The position numbers and the translations under genes are program-made. Source: Thalassobius vesicularis (GTDB lineage: Bacteria > Pseudomonadota > Alphaproteobacteria > Rhodobacterales > Rhodobacteraceae). Taken from it: a stretch of 64,000 nucleotides of DNA. The notes under the pieces were generated by a model. That model had not been told where the DNA came from. It made no database searches and saw only the letters and a list, made by a program, of their open reading frames with translations. The stretch spans positions 62,001 to 126,000 of the forward strand of contig NZ_SSMD01000002.1 in NCBI RefSeq assembly GCF_004799325.1, written 5' to 3'. Below, piece after piece: positions 8,915 to 18,500 of the stretch. The first letter of the stretch is position 1; each line of letters begins with the position of its first letter.

Positions 8915-9532
8915 TCAGTTTTGCGACAACTCGGTCTGGGGACGATAGAAATGGTGCACGCCAATCGTCGTCGTCCGGGCGAATTTACGCGACCATTTCG
9001 GCGCAACGGCGTTGGTGTGGTAGTAGGTCGCCCCGTCGGTCAGCGCGCGCGGCGCCCCGCTGAGGATCAACTTGGCCACCTTGCCCACGCGTTCGAACGC
9101 CTGCGGATTGGCGATCACCTCGGCATGGCCGTCGCAGGTAAAGGTGAACTGGCACTGGTATTTGCGGCCGGTGCCCTGATGAATCACACCGCACACCGTG
9201 TCGGGGAAACGAGGGCTGTCGACACGGTTCATGATGACCTCGGCCACCGCGAACTGGCCCTTCACGCTTTCGCCGCGGGCCTCGAAATACAGCGCCTCGG
9301 CCAGGCAACGCCATTCGTCACCGCCCTGTGCCGAGGGCAGCCCTGCCAGCCATTCCTTGGAATAGCTGATGTTTTCAACCTTGCCCGTGGGGTGCAGCAG
9401 TTTGCTCAGACGGGTGGCAGAAAGCCCAAACAACCCGCGCTGTTCCTGCTTCAGCACCTGGTCCATCGGGGTGTCGGCAAAGGCCGGCGTCACCACCGAA
9501 AGGGCCAGAACAAAGGCCAGAAAGATACGCAT
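8915..9532 (-). CDS. secreted SleB-type cell wall hydrolase
   Basis: A 205-residue protein starting MRIFLAFVLALSVVTPAFAD, a clear Sec signal peptide (cleavage after AFA near residue 19). The hydrolase_2 (SleB/CwlJ) domain occupies about residues 85-200, with CLAEALYFEARGESVKGQ (probable catalytic Glu), VAEVIMNRV, a conserved Cys pair and TDGATYYHT. It probably cleaves peptidoglycan glycan strands in the periplasm. I choose ATG 9532 rather than 9646 because the signal peptide begins there and GGAG sits 9 bases upstream. It is a monocistronic gene downstream of ppdK. Confidence 0.85.
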   Translation of the reverse strand: MRIFLAFVLALSVVTPAFADTPMDQVLKQEQRGLFGLSATRLSKLLHPTGKVENISYSKEWLAGLPSAQGGDEWRCLAEALYFEARGESVKGQFAVAEVIMNRVDSPRFPDTVCGVIHQGTGRKYQCQFTFTCDGHAEVIANPQAFERVGKVAKLILSGAPRALTDGATYYHTNAVAPKWSRKFARTTTIGVHHFYRPQTELSQN

Positions 9533-9635
9533 TTTTTCAGTCTCCGAACCACGCCGAAACCCAAAGGAACCCGGCAATAGCACCTGCCCCTTAGAGAAAA
9601 TTTTCGATTTCGTCCACCCACGCCCCCTTGACAAC

Positions 9636-9669
9636 GAAAAAGGCACCGGCGGAGCATTGCCGATGCCTT
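9636..9669 (-). terminator. rho-independent terminator of ppdK
   Basis: On the minus strand an 11-bp stem (AAGGCATCGGC / GCCGGTGCCTT, one G-T pair) with an 8-base loop runs into TTTTT. It lies 33 bases beyond the ppdK stop. Confidence 0.8.
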
Positions 9670-9701
9670 CGATTCATAAATAGAAAGTCCTTACGAAACT
9701 G

Positions 9702-12257
9702 TTACTTAGCTTCGGGGAAGCGCATTTTGTCCCTGACTGCTAATTGAGCAGCCGCCAGTCGCGCCACCGGCACCCGGAAGGGCGAGCAGGACACGTAGTT
9801 GAAGCCCGCAGCCCGGCAGAAGGCGATTGATTCGGGGTTGCCGCCATGCTCGCCGCAGATCGACAGGGTCAGGTCCGGGCGCACCTCGCGGCCGCGCTCG
9901 GCGCCGATGCTCAGCAGCTCGCCCACGCCGTCGGTGTCCAGCATGTGGAACGGGTCCTCGGGGAACACGCCCTGCTGCACATAGGCCGACATGAATCGCC
10001 CCGCATCGTCGCGCGACAGGCCATAGGTCATCTGCGTCAGGTCGTTCGTGCCGAAGGACAGGAAGGCGCTGAACGGCGCGATTTCCCCGGCCCGCAGGGC
10101 GGCGCGCGGCGTTTCCACCATGACCCCCAGACGGTAGGCGAAATTCACCCCGGTTTCGTTGCGCACGGCGGCGGCGATGCCGTCGATGCGGGTCTTGACC
10201 AGCTCAACCTCGCGCTTGGCCGAGACCAGCGGGATCATCACCTCGGGCACCACCGGATCGCCATCGCGGCTGGCCTCGATGGTGGCCTCGAAAATCGCGC
10301 GGGCCTGCATCTCGTAGATCTCGGGGACAGTGATCCCCAGACGCACGCCACGCATCCCCAGCATCGGGTTGTATTCCGACAGCGCCTCGACCCGGCGGGT
10401 CACGTCAGACAGCGGCAGATCCAGCGCTTCGGCCAGTTCACGGTGGCCCGCACGGTCGCTGGGCAGGAATTCGTGCAAGGGCGGATCGAACAGGCGGATG
10501 CACACGGGTTGCCCCTGCATGATGCGGAAAAGCTCCGCAAAGTCGGCGCGTTGCATCGGCAGCAACCGCTCCAGAGCTGCGCGGCGATCCTCGCTGTCAT
10601 CGGCAAAGATCATCTCTCGCATCACGGTCAGGCGGTCGGCCTCAAAGAACATGTGCTCGGTCCGGCACAGGCCGATCCCCTGCGCCCCGAAATTGCGCGC
10701 GGTGGTCGCGTCCGCCGGGGTGTCGGCATTGGCTCGCACGCCGATGTCGCGGTGCTCGTCCGCCCAACCCATCAGGGTCTGGAACGCGTCGTCCTGCGCG
10801 GCCTCCAGCATCGGGGCTTCGCCAGCCAGAACCTCGCCATTGGTGCCGTCGATGGTGATGATGTCGCCCGCGCGGAATTCCCGCCCGTCCGGCGCCATCA
10901 GAGTGTTGCGACGGGTGTTGAACGTCAGGCTGGACGCGCCCACAACGCAGGGCAGGCCCATGCCGCGCCCGATCACGGCCGCGTGGCTGGTCATCCCGCC
11001 CCGCTCAGTCAGCACGGCGACGGCCGCATGCATCCCGCGCACGTCCTCCGAGGACGTCTCGCGCCGCACCAGAATACACGCCTCGCCACGCGCGGCACTG
11101 GCCTGCGCCTCGGCGGCAGAGAACACGATCCGGCCCGACGCGGCACCGGGGCTGGCGGCGATCCCGCGGGTGATGCGGTCGCGCTTGGCCTCGGGATCGA
11201 TCTGACGGTGCAGCAATTCGTTGATGGCGCGCGGCTCGATCCGGGTCAGCGCCTCTTCCTGGGGGATGATCCCGTCCTCCGCAAGGCTGACAGCGATCCG
11301 CACGGCGGCCCGCGCATTGCGCGCCACGCGCACCCCGTCCAGCAGGTGGACATGGCCGTTCTCGATGGTGAATTCGGCCTGCATCTCTTCGCGCAGGCGG
11401 GTACGCATCAGCTGCGTGTGCCGGATCAGATCATCGAACGCCTCAGGCTCCAACTCTTGCAGCGAGGGCCCACGCGGATCACGCTCCAGGAACATCGCGC
11501 CCGCACCGGCGGACAGCGCGTCGCGCCCCTGGCTTTGCGAAAGGTAGCGCCCGGTGATTTGCGGCAACCCGGTTTTCGAGTTCACCAGCTGGATCACGCC
11601 CGAGCCACATTCGCCCAAGCCCAGCCCCAGCGCCATCTCCTGCACCACCAGGCCCAAACCTGCATCCGCAGGCGCGCCCTTGGCTTGGCGCAGCAGACGG
11701 GCGGTCGTGCCCTCCCACGCGCGCGCCATGGATCGCAGCACCTCGCCCAGTTGAACCGCCGGGTCCTGCGGGAATTCTTCCTCGGTCTCGTCCTCATAGG
11801 CGCGCAACGCCTCGGACAGCCCTTCGGGCCCATCCAGCCCGACATCGTCGAACACATCCGGGTCCAGACGCGCCACATGCACCGCATAGGCCTGCACGAA
11901 ACGCAGATACATCGCGCTGGCCGCGTCCTGACCCAGCCGGTCGCTCAGGTCCACATAGACCGCATCGTTCATGCCGATATTCAGCACCGCCCCCGGACCG
12001 CCCCAATCGGGGTCCTCGGACGAGGGTCGCACGCACAGCAGCGGCGCCGCCCCGAACGGCTCCATCAACGCGCGGATGTTGGGCATCTCGCCCGACGCGA
12101 TCCGATGTACCGCGTCAAAGCTCAGCGCCACGGTCTTGGGCACCGGCAAATCCAGGCGCACCAGGCGCTGCAAACACTTCGCGCGTCCCCCGTGGCTCGA
12201 GGCCGTCATCGGCGCGGTCGGCGTGATCAGGGTGATATGAGGATCGTTCTGCTGCAC
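9702..12257 (-). CDS. ppdK: pyruvate, phosphate dikinase (PPDK-type, PEP-utilising)
   Basis: Interconverts pyruvate, ATP and Pi with PEP, AMP and PPi; in roseobacters it serves gluconeogenesis. It has 851 residues. The order is an N-terminal ATP-grasp-like domain (CVRPSSEDPDWGGPGAVLNIG near residue 75), a swivelling phosphohistidine domain (ERGGMTSHAAVIGRGMG near residue 430, catalytic His in TSHAA), and a C-terminal PEP barrel with GLCRTEHMFFE, MVETPRAAL, SFGTNDLTQMTYG and CGEHGGNPESI. It is slightly shorter than classical PPDK. The start is GTG 12257, with AAAGG upstream and a common N-terminus VQQNDPHITLITPTAPM. It sits behind glyS and a dispersed repeat. Confidence 0.9.
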   Translation of the reverse strand: MQQNDPHITLITPTAPMTASSHGGRAKCLQRLVRLDLPVPKTVALSFDAVHRIASGEMPNIRALMEPFGAAPLLCVRPSSEDPDWGGPGAVLNIGMNDAVYVDLSDRLGQDAASAMYLRFVQAYAVHVARLDPDVFDDVGLDGPEGLSEALRAYEDETEEEFPQDPAVQLGEVLRSMARAWEGTTARLLRQAKGAPADAGLGLVVQEMALGLGLGECGSGVIQLVNSKTGLPQITGRYLSQSQGRDALSAGAGAMFLERDPRGPSLQELEPEAFDDLIRHTQLMRTRLREEMQAEFTIENGHVHLLDGVRVARNARAAVRIAVSLAEDGIIPQEEALTRIEPRAINELLHRQIDPEAKRDRITRGIAASPGAASGRIVFSAAEAQASAARGEACILVRRETSSEDVRGMHAAVAVLTERGGMTSHAAVIGRGMGLPCVVGASSLTFNTRRNTLMAPDGREFRAGDIITIDGTNGEVLAGEAPMLEAAQDDAFQTLMGWADEHRDIGVRANADTPADATTARNFGAQGIGLCRTEHMFFEADRLTVMREMIFADDSEDRRAALERLLPMQRADFAELFRIMQGQPVCIRLFDPPLHEFLPSDRAGHRELAEALDLPLSDVTRRVEALSEYNPMLGMRGVRLGITVPEIYEMQARAIFEATIEASRDGDPVVPEVMIPLVSAKREVELVKTRIDGIAAAVRNETGVNFAYRLGVMVETPRAALRAGEIAPFSAFLSFGTNDLTQMTYGLSRDDAGRFMSAYVQQGVFPEDPFHMLDTDGVGELLSIGAERGREVRPDLTLSICGEHGGNPESIAFCRAAGFNYVSCSPFRVPVARLAAAQLAVRDKMRFPEAK

Positions 12258-12337
12258 TGCGGCACCTTTCGTGAATGGCCGCAGAATACGCCGACCGGTC
12301 CACAAGGCAAGCCCGCGTCCGGATATTTCCGAACACG

Positions 12338-12401
12338 GGCTTTCTTCTTTTTACAAATATCCCGGGGGAGGCCGCCGCAGGCGGTCGGGGGCAGCGCCCC
12401 C
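12338..12401 (-). repeat. dispersed intergenic repeat, long form, copy 2
   Basis: Read on the minus strand the order is GGGGGCGCTGCCCCC, then the hairpin CCGCC-TGC-GGCGG, then CCCCCGGGATATTTG and an A-rich AAAAGAAGAAAGCC end. It begins 10 bases after the glyS stop in the direction of glyS transcription. The middle stem differs from copy 1, yet pairing is kept. Confidence 0.75.
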
Positions 12402-12410
12402 TGCCCCGTT

Positions 12411-14636
12411 TCAGCCCTCGATCCGGTTCAGATCGGCGACCGACAGACAGATCGTGCGAATGCGCGACAGCAGGTTCAGGCGGTTGCGGCGGACGATCTC
12501 GTTGTCCGAGTTCACCTGCACCCCCTCAAAGAACGCATCGATCGGCGCCCGCAAAGAGGCCATCGCCCGCATCGCGCCCTCGAAATCCTCGCCCCCCATC
12601 GCCGGGGCAATCTGCGCCTCGGCCGCGTCCAGTGCTGCGAACAGCGCCTTTTCGACCACGGTTTCCGCGAATTTCACGTCCGCGCCATAGGAATACTCAA
12701 CCCCGTCCTTGGCCTCGGCCTGGGTCAGGATGTTGTTGGCCCGCTTGAAGCCTTGCAACAGGTTCTCGCCATCGTCCGAGGACAGGAACTCGCCCAGGGC
12801 CTGCGCGCGTTTCACCAGCAGGGTCAGGTCGTCATTGCCCGGCATCGACAGGCAGGCGTCGATCACGTCGTGACGCAGCCCCTGATCGCGCAGGTAGACC
12901 TTCAGCCGGTCATGGAAAAAGGCCAGCAGATCGGCGCTGATATCCGGCACGGGGCCGGTCACGGCCTGTACGGTTTCGCGGGTGGCCGATTGCGCGCTTT
13001 GCAGCACGGTTTCCAACGCCGCACCGAACACACCGTGATCGGCGATCTCGTCCAGCATGGCGTTCAGCGCGTCCAGGCTGTCGCCCTCGGCATCCGACTG
13101 GTTGATGTGGTGCTTCAGCAGCTGGCTGTCGATGAAGCGGTCCAGGTTCACCCGGATATCGCCCGACAGGATGATGCGGATCACCCCCAGCGCCGCACGG
13201 CGCAGCGCGAACGGGTCTTTCGACCCCGTCGGTTTTTCGTCAATCGCCCAGAAACCCGTCAGCGTGTCCAGCTTGTCAGCCAAAGCGACGATCGAGGACA
13301 CCGCCTCGCTTGGCACGTCATCCGACGGACCCAGCGGCGCATAGTGTTGCTGGCAGGCGTTTGCCACGGCCTGCGGCAGGCCCGCGGCCTCGGCATAGTA
13401 GCGGCCCATCAGGCCCTGCAGCTCGGGGAATTCATACACCATTTCCGAGCTCAAGTCGGCCTTGGCCACTTGTGCGGCCTGCTGCGCCAGACCCGCCTCG
13501 ACCCCCAGCACCGGCGCGATTTCGCGGGCCAGCGCGGCGATACGGTCGATCCGGGCGGCCTGGGTGCCCAGCTTGTTGTGGAAGGTCACGTTGGACAGGC
13601 GATCCGTCCATTCGCTCATGCCCTTCTTGGCGACGCGCAGGTCGTTCTCCCAGAAGAATTTCGCATCCGACAGACGCGCCGACAGCACCTTTTGGTTGCC
13701 CGCCAGAATGGTCTTGCCGTGGTCGGTGGTTTCGCGGTTCGCCACGGTGATGAAGCGTTCGATGCGGCCCGTCTTGGGGTTCTTCACCGAGAAAAACTTC
13801 TGGTGCTCTTTCATCGAGGTTTGCAGCACCTCGGGCGGCAGGCCCAGGAATTCCTCGCCGATCTGGCCCATCAGCACGACCGGCCATTCGACCAGACCCG
13901 ACACCTCGGCCAGCAGGCCGCGATCCTCGACAACCTCCAGCCCGGCGGCAAAGGCCATGTTGGTGGCGTCGTGCCAGATCGCCTCGGCGCGGTCGGTGGC
14001 CGACAGGATGACGTGGTCGCGCTTCAGCTTGGCGGTGTAATCGTCAAAGCCGTTCACGCTGAACCGGCCCGAGCCCATGAAACGGTGGCCCTGCGTGGTG
14101 TTGCCCGACACGATGCCGTCCACGTCCATCGGCACGACCTCGGCCCCGGCCTCGGTGGTCAGGATGCACAGGATCGAGTGCAGCGGACGCACCCAGCGCA
14201 AGCTACCAGCGCCCCAGCGCATGGATTTCGGCCAGGGGAAGTTGCGGATGGTCGCCTCCAGCACCTCGGCCACGATCTCGGCGGCGGGGCGGCCCGGCTT
14301 CTCGACCACGGCAAAGAACACGCGGCCCTTCTTGTCGTCCCGTTCAACCAGCTGGTCGCGGGTCAGACCAGCGCCGCGCAGGAAGCCCTCGATCGCCTGT
14401 TCGGGCGCATCGACGCGCGGACCCTTGCGTTCCTCGCGCAGGGTCGGGCTGCGGTCCAGCAGGCCCTCGACCGTCAGCGTCAGACGGCGCGGCGTCGAAA
14501 ACGCGGCGGCCGAGGCATAGGTCAGACCGGCCTCGACCAGGCCATCGGTGACGCGGGCGCGCAGATCCTCGGCGGCCTTGGCCTGCATCCGGGCGGGGAT
14601 TTCCTCGGAAAAGAGTTCGATCAGCAAATCGGGCAT
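12411..14636 (-). CDS. glyS: glycyl-tRNA synthetase, beta subunit
   Basis: Tetrameric alpha2beta2 GlyRS beta chain, 741 residues. It begins MPDLLIELFSEEIPARM, the family hallmark, and carries FSTPRRLTLTV, the ENLLQGFKRANNIL region in the anticodon-binding C-terminus, and ALRRAALGVIRIIL near residue 560. I start at ATG 14636 (AAAGG upstream). The stop of the small membrane protein gene lies one base before this ATG (TGACATG), so the three genes glyQ, membrane protein, glyS form one translationally coupled operon. Confidence 0.95.
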   Translation of the reverse strand: MPDLLIELFSEEIPARMQAKAAEDLRARVTDGLVEAGLTYASAAAFSTPRRLTLTVEGLLDRSPTLREERKGPRVDAPEQAIEGFLRGAGLTRDQLVERDDKKGRVFFAVVEKPGRPAAEIVAEVLEATIRNFPWPKSMRWGAGSLRWVRPLHSILCILTTEAGAEVVPMDVDGIVSGNTTQGHRFMGSGRFSVNGFDDYTAKLKRDHVILSATDRAEAIWHDATNMAFAAGLEVVEDRGLLAEVSGLVEWPVVLMGQIGEEFLGLPPEVLQTSMKEHQKFFSVKNPKTGRIERFITVANRETTDHGKTILAGNQKVLSARLSDAKFFWENDLRVAKKGMSEWTDRLSNVTFHNKLGTQAARIDRIAALAREIAPVLGVEAGLAQQAAQVAKADLSSEMVYEFPELQGLMGRYYAEAAGLPQAVANACQQHYAPLGPSDDVPSEAVSSIVALADKLDTLTGFWAIDEKPTGSKDPFALRRAALGVIRIILSGDIRVNLDRFIDSQLLKHHINQSDAEGDSLDALNAMLDEIADHGVFGAALETVLQSAQSATRETVQAVTGPVPDISADLLAFFHDRLKVYLRDQGLRHDVIDACLSMPGNDDLTLLVKRAQALGEFLSSDDGENLLQGFKRANNILTQAEAKDGVEYSYGADVKFAETVVEKALFAALDAAEAQIAPAMGGEDFEGAMRAMASLRAPIDAFFEGVQVNSDNEIVRRNRLNLLSRIRTICLSVADLNRIEG

Positions 14637-14637
14637 G

Positions 14638-15165
14638 TCAGTAGCCTTTCGGCGGAGTTGGGCAATCTGCGGGGACGGGTTCGCCGTTGAACACGACCTC
14701 GCCGCAATGGTTGATCTGGTTCCAGACAAAGCCGCGCCCGTCGTCCATCACGGCGACAATGCGGTCGATGCCATAGTGAAAATTCGCCTGCCCCAGAAAG
14801 GCCAGGGCGGTGCCGTTTTCCAGCGCGTGGCCCAGTTCCTTGGCGTCGAAACAGCCGAACCAGCCGGGCGCGACCAGCGGCTCGGCCTTGGCGTAGGGCT
14901 TGTACGTCTCGGTCAGCATGGCCTGGCTATGGCCGGTGGTGAAACAGGCACGATACCGGATCGGAGAGCTGTCGGAATCGATCGCCTGGAAATTGTCATA
15001 GACGATGCTTTCCGGCACCCCCGAGGACAGCGACGTGATCATCACGTCGTCGGTCCCGTTGGCCGATACCTCGTCATAATAGGCGTAAACCTGCAGATAA
15101 TACATCGCCACACCGGCGACCAAAGCCGTAATCACGATCAACCCCGCCAGCAGTTTCCCGGTCAT
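14638..15165 (-). CDS. membrane-anchored protein between glyQ and glyS (DUF6446-like)
   Basis: This 175-residue protein has a single N-terminal transmembrane helix ([21 protein letters not shown], residues 4-24) and a periplasmic domain with cysteines in [21 protein letters not shown] and ADCPTPP, possibly two disulfides. It starts inside the end of glyQ (ATGA overlap, stop of glyQ 15162) and ends one base before glyS. I believe it matches a Rhodobacterales family annotated as DUF6446, but this is from memory. Its link to tRNA charging is unknown. Confidence 0.8.
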   Translation of the reverse strand: MTGKLLAGLIVITALVAGVAMYYLQVYAYYDEVSANGTDDVMITSLSSGVPESIVYDNFQAIDSDSSPIRYRACFTTGHSQAMLTETYKPYAKAEPLVAPGWFGCFDAKELGHALENGTALAFLGQANFHYGIDRIVAVMDDGRGFVWNQINHCGEVVFNGEPVPADCPTPPKGY

Positions 15166-16094
15166 TCTGCAGCCCAGCCCCCGGCCTCGGTCTGCACGAA
15201 GGCGTCGGCGCATTGCTTGGCCAGCGCACGGACGCGGCCGATATAGGCCTGACGCTCGGTGACCGAGATCACGCCGCGCGCGTCCAGCAGGTTGAACAGG
15301 TGGCTGGCCTTGATGCACTGGTCATAGGCCGGGTGGGCCATGATGATACGCTTGCCGGTCTTGGGGTCGACATGTTCGGCCGACAGAATCGCCTCGCACT
15401 CGGCCTCGGCCTCTTCGAAATGCTTCAGCAGCATCTCGGTGTTGGCGGTGTCAAAGTTGAAGCGGCTGTATTCCTGCTCGGTCTGGCGGAACACGTCGCC
15501 ATAGGTCAGCGCGATCGGCGCGTCGGGCGCGTTGAAGGGCATGTCCATGACGTGATCGACGCCCAGCACATACATCGCCAGACGTTCCAGACCATAGGTC
15601 AGCTCGCCGGACACCGGGTGGCAGTCATGCCCACCGACCTGCTGGAAATAGGTGAACTGCGACACTTCCATGCCGTCGCACCAGACCTCCCAGCCCAGAC
15701 CCCATGCGCCAAGGGTGGGCGATTCCCAGTCGTCCTCGACGAAGCGGATGTCGTGCAGATCCATGTCGATGCCGATGGCCTGCAACGAGCCCAGGTACAG
15801 GTCCTGCAAATTCGCCGGGCTGGGTTTGATCAGCACCTGGTACTGGTAGTAATGCTGCAGACGGTTCGGGTTCTCGCCATAGCGCCCGTCGGTGGGCCGG
15901 CGCGAGGGCTGCACATAGGCCGCCGCCCAGGCGCGCGTACCCAAGCTGCGCAGCGTGGTCGCCGGGTGGAACGTGCCCGCGCCGACCTCCATGTCATAGG
16001 GCTGCATGATGGCACAGCCCTGCGCGGCCCAATACGCCTGAAGCCTCAGGATGATCTCTTGAAAGCTGCGCGGTTTCACACTCGTCTCTGCCAT
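15162..16094 (-). CDS. glyQ: glycyl-tRNA synthetase, alpha subunit
   Basis: Catalytic alpha chain of the heterotetrameric GlyRS, 310 residues. It starts [29 protein letters not shown] and continues [18 protein letters not shown] (class II motif 1 region), [19 protein letters not shown] (motif 2) and [15 protein letters not shown] (motif 3-type arginine), all invariant in GlyQ. It is the first gene of the operon with the membrane protein and glyS and overlaps the next start by 4 bases. Confidence 0.97.
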   Translation of the reverse strand: MAETSVKPRSFQEIILRLQAYWAAQGCAIMQPYDMEVGAGTFHPATTLRSLGTRAWAAAYVQPSRRPTDGRYGENPNRLQHYYQYQVLIKPSPANLQDLYLGSLQAIGIDMDLHDIRFVEDDWESPTLGAWGLGWEVWCDGMEVSQFTYFQQVGGHDCHPVSGELTYGLERLAMYVLGVDHVMDMPFNAPDAPIALTYGDVFRQTEQEYSRFNFDTANTEMLLKHFEEAEAECEAILSAEHVDPKTGKRIIMAHPAYDQCIKASHLFNLLDARGVISVTERQAYIGRVRALAKQCADAFVQTEAGGWAAE

Positions 16095-16272
16095 CGGTCC
16101 AGCCTCTGTCGGGGCCTTGCGCGGCCCGGGAAAAAGTCCCGCCCTACCTAAGGCGCGGCGGAAGCGGGGTCAATTCCACCCGCGCGCATTATTTGGATGC
16201 ACAGGACGCCTGATTTGGTAAAAAAAGAAGACAGGAACGCATTCAAGTACAGGGCAAGGACCTTTTTACGTT

Positions 16273-18027
16273 ATGATGAGATTAGTGATCGCCGCCTTAC
16301 TTTTCGTGGCAATGGCGAGCCGGAGCCTTTTTGCTCAGGAAGAAACCGTTTGGGTGCAGATCGAGGCGCAACCAACCCTGGCCGAGGCCTTGGGCCGCGC
16401 CCGTGATTATGCCACCCAGCTGCAGGACGTTAACGGATTCGCCGTGCGTGGCGGTTGGTACGCCATCGTTCTGGGGCCGTATCAGCGTGACGACGCCGAA
16501 CAGGTGCTGCGCGTCTACCGCGCCGAGGGCAAGATCCCGCGCGACAGTTTCATCGCCTATACCGGCAATTTCGACAGCCAGTTCTGGCCCGTCGGCACCG
16601 CAGGGCTGACCCAGCCCGCAACGCCACCGGCCGAGACCTCGCAGCCCGTGACGCAACCCGAGGCGCAGCCGACCGTTCAGGCCCAGCCGGAACAAGTCCT
16701 GCCCGACGAAACCCTGTCCGAGGCGCGCGCCTCCGAGGCCGCCCTCAGCCGCGACGAGCGGATGGAGCTGCAACGCCTGCTGCAATGGGCGGGCTTTTAC
16801 ACCTCCAGCATCGACGGCGCCTTCGGCCGTGGCACCCGCGCCTCGATGGCCGCCTGGCAAGAGGCGTATGGCCACGAACCGACCGGCGTTCTGACCACTG
16901 GCCAGCGCGCTGAACTGCTGGACCAGTACAACGCCATCCTCAAGGGGCTGGACGTGCAGACCGTCGCCGACGCCACCGTCGGCATCACCATGAAACTGCC
17001 GCTGGGTGCCGTGAAATTCGACCGGTACGAGGCCCCCTACGCGCATTTCGCCGCCACCGGCGCGGTCCCCGAGGCGCGCGTTCTGCTGATCTCGCAGACC
17101 GGCGACCGCAACACGCTGTATGGCCTCTACGACATCATGCAGACGCTGAAAATCGTGCCGCTGAAAGGCCCGCGCAAACTGGACGGCGACTCGTTCACGC
17201 TGGTCGGGCAAGGCGCACGTTTCGTCTCGCATACCGAGGCGTCGCTGCAAAACGGGCAGATCAAGGGCTTCACCCTGATCTGGCCGATCGGCGACGAAGA
17301 GCGCCGCGCCCGCCTGCTGGATGACATGCGCGCCAGCTTTGCCCGCACCGAGGGCGTTCTGGACCCCGCCGCCGGCAGCACGCTGGATCAGCGCGTCGAT
17401 CTGGTCTCGGGTCTGGCCACGCGCCAGCCGAAACTGACGCGCTCGGGCTTTTACGTCGATCCCAAGGGTGCCGTCGTGACCACCGCCGACGCCGTGGCCG
17501 CCTGCACCCGCATCACGCTGGACGCCGACACCGAGGCCACCGTTCTGGCCACCGACGCCGCACAGGGCATTGCCGTTCTGCGACCCAAGCAAACGCTCGC
17601 CCCGATGGCCGTCGCCCGGTTCCAGACCGCAACGCCGCGCCTGCAATCCGAGGTCGCCGTGGCTGGCTACTCCTACGGGGGTGTGCTGGATGCGCCGACG
17701 CTGACCTTCGGCACCCTTGCCGACCTGCGCGGACTGCAAGGCGAAGAAACGCTGGAGCGTCTGGCCATGGTCACCCTGCCCGGCGATGCGGGTGGCCCGG
17801 TCTACGACACCGGCGGCGAGGTGCTGGGCATGCTGCTGCCGCGCGCCGAAAGCAACCGCCAGCTGCCCGAGGACGTCAGCTTTGCGCTGGACGGCGCGGT
17901 CATTCGTCAGGTGCTGAAGGATGCTGGCATCAAGACCGAGGAAACCGACCAGATCACCGACAAGGCCCCCGAAGACCTGACGGTCGAGGCGACGGGTATG
18001 ACCGTTCTGGTCAGCTGCTGGGAATGA
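16273..18027 (+). CDS. secreted SPOR-like / peptidoglycan-binding protein with a trypsin-fold domain lacking catalytic residues
   Basis: A 584-residue exported protein with a signal peptide (MMRLVIAALLFVAMASRSLFA). A SPOR-like repeat (GGWYAIVLGPYQRDDAEQVL, about 60-80) is followed by a Pro/Gln/Glu-rich linker (about 115-155) and a PG_binding_1 domain (LQRLLQWAGFYTSSIDGAFG, about 165-215). A C-terminal Deg/trypsin-like domain covers about 390-560. In that domain the His motif reads VVTTADAV (Asp406 for His), the Asp motif reads QGIAVL (Gly432 for Asp) and the Ser motif reads GDAGGPV (Ala506 for Ser). The fold is probably kept but proteolysis is not expected. It is monocistronic, with a strong terminator behind it. 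Confidence 0.82.
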   Translation: MMRLVIAALLFVAMASRSLFAQEETVWVQIEAQPTLAEALGRARDYATQLQDVNGFAVRGGWYAIVLGPYQRDDAEQVLRVYRAEGKIPRDSFIAYTGNFDSQFWPVGTAGLTQPATPPAETSQPVTQPEAQPTVQAQPEQVLPDETLSEARASEAALSRDERMELQRLLQWAGFYTSSIDGAFGRGTRASMAAWQEAYGHEPTGVLTTGQRAELLDQYNAILKGLDVQTVADATVGITMKLPLGAVKFDRYEAPYAHFAATGAVPEARVLLISQTGDRNTLYGLYDIMQTLKIVPLKGPRKLDGDSFTLVGQGARFVSHTEASLQNGQIKGFTLIWPIGDEERRARLLDDMRASFARTEGVLDPAAGSTLDQRVDLVSGLATRQPKLTRSGFYVDPKGAVVTTADAVAACTRITLDADTEATVLATDAAQGIAVLRPKQTLAPMAVARFQTATPRLQSEVAVAGYSYGGVLDAPTLTFGTLADLRGLQGEETLERLAMVTLPGDAGGPVYDTGGEVLGMLLPRAESNRQLPEDVSFALDGAVIRQVLKDAGIKTEETDQITDKAPEDLTVEATGMTVLVSCWE

Positions 18028-18057
18028 TCCCGCGGCCAAAGCGTTGGTAAGAAACAC

Positions 18058-18086
18058 AAAAGGCGCGGCAAATGCCGCGCCTTTTT
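18058..18086 (+). terminator. rho-independent terminator
   Basis: A 12-bp stem AAAAGGCGCGGC / GCCGCGCCTTTT with a 4-base AAAT loop is followed by T. It lies 31 bases after the stop of the SPOR/protease-like gene. Confidence 0.9.
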
Positions 18087-18112
18087 CCGTGGTGGGGCCG
18101 TGCAATAACCAT

Positions 18113-18148
18113 GAAAAAACCCGCGCCGGATTGGAACGACGCGGGGCT
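18113..18148 (-). terminator. rho-independent terminator of the DUF1127 gene
   Basis: On the minus strand GCCCCGCG and CGCGGGT arms enclose an interrupted loop and are followed by TTTTTT. It sits 34 bases past the DUF1127 stop and faces the plus-strand terminator at 18058. Confidence 0.75.
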
Positions 18149-18181
18149 TTCATCCGGGCAGACGCCTCTGCCCCAGCCTGC

Positions 18182-18406
18182 TCAGACGTAGAACAGGTCG
18201 CGGAAGACGTAGCGCGGGATATCATCGCGGGTGATGCCCATCTTGGACAGCTCCGCATCCGATTTCGCATTCAAGGCACGGACCTGATCCGCGCGCGAGC
18301 GGTGCTGGGCGTAAGCGCTCATGCCTTGGCCCAGGTTGGCGAAAAAGGCGTCAATGCGGTCACGCAGACCACCCTTGGCGAAAACGACAGAAGCTTGTGC
18401 AGCCAT
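18182..18406 (-). CDS. DUF1127 small basic protein
   Basis: A 74-residue protein with the DUF1127 pattern in its C-terminal half (RALNAKSDAELSKMGITRDD, then IPRYVFRDLFYV). In alphaproteobacteria such small Arg-rich proteins are often stress-induced and can act with small RNAs or RNA turnover; the role here is inferred only by family. It has its own terminator and is monocistronic. An AACCGGAG leader gives a Shine-Dalgarno site. Confidence 0.85.
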   Translation of the reverse strand: MAAQASVVFAKGGLRDRIDAFFANLGQGMSAYAQHRSRADQVRALNAKSDAELSKMGITRDDIPRYVFRDLFYV

Positions 18407-18500
18407 TTTGGAAAACTCCGGTTACCTTTGGTTTTCTCCCTGACACCAGGTTAGGTCAGGCAGACTGACTTTACCAATGCGCTTTCGGAATGGCCGCGCT

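Noticed and set aside
9846-14690. A 1614-codon open frame on the plus strand opposite ppdK, the repeat and glyS
   Set aside because: It is the antisense shadow of two well-supported genes; its translation is Arg/His/Gln-rich with no domain, and high G+C keeps such frames open.
16190-16232. A further copy of the dispersed repeat (TTATTTGGAT and GATTTGGTAAAAAAAGAAG)
   Set aside because: Only the ATTTGG and AAGAAG words match and their spacing differs, so I do not count it as a copy.
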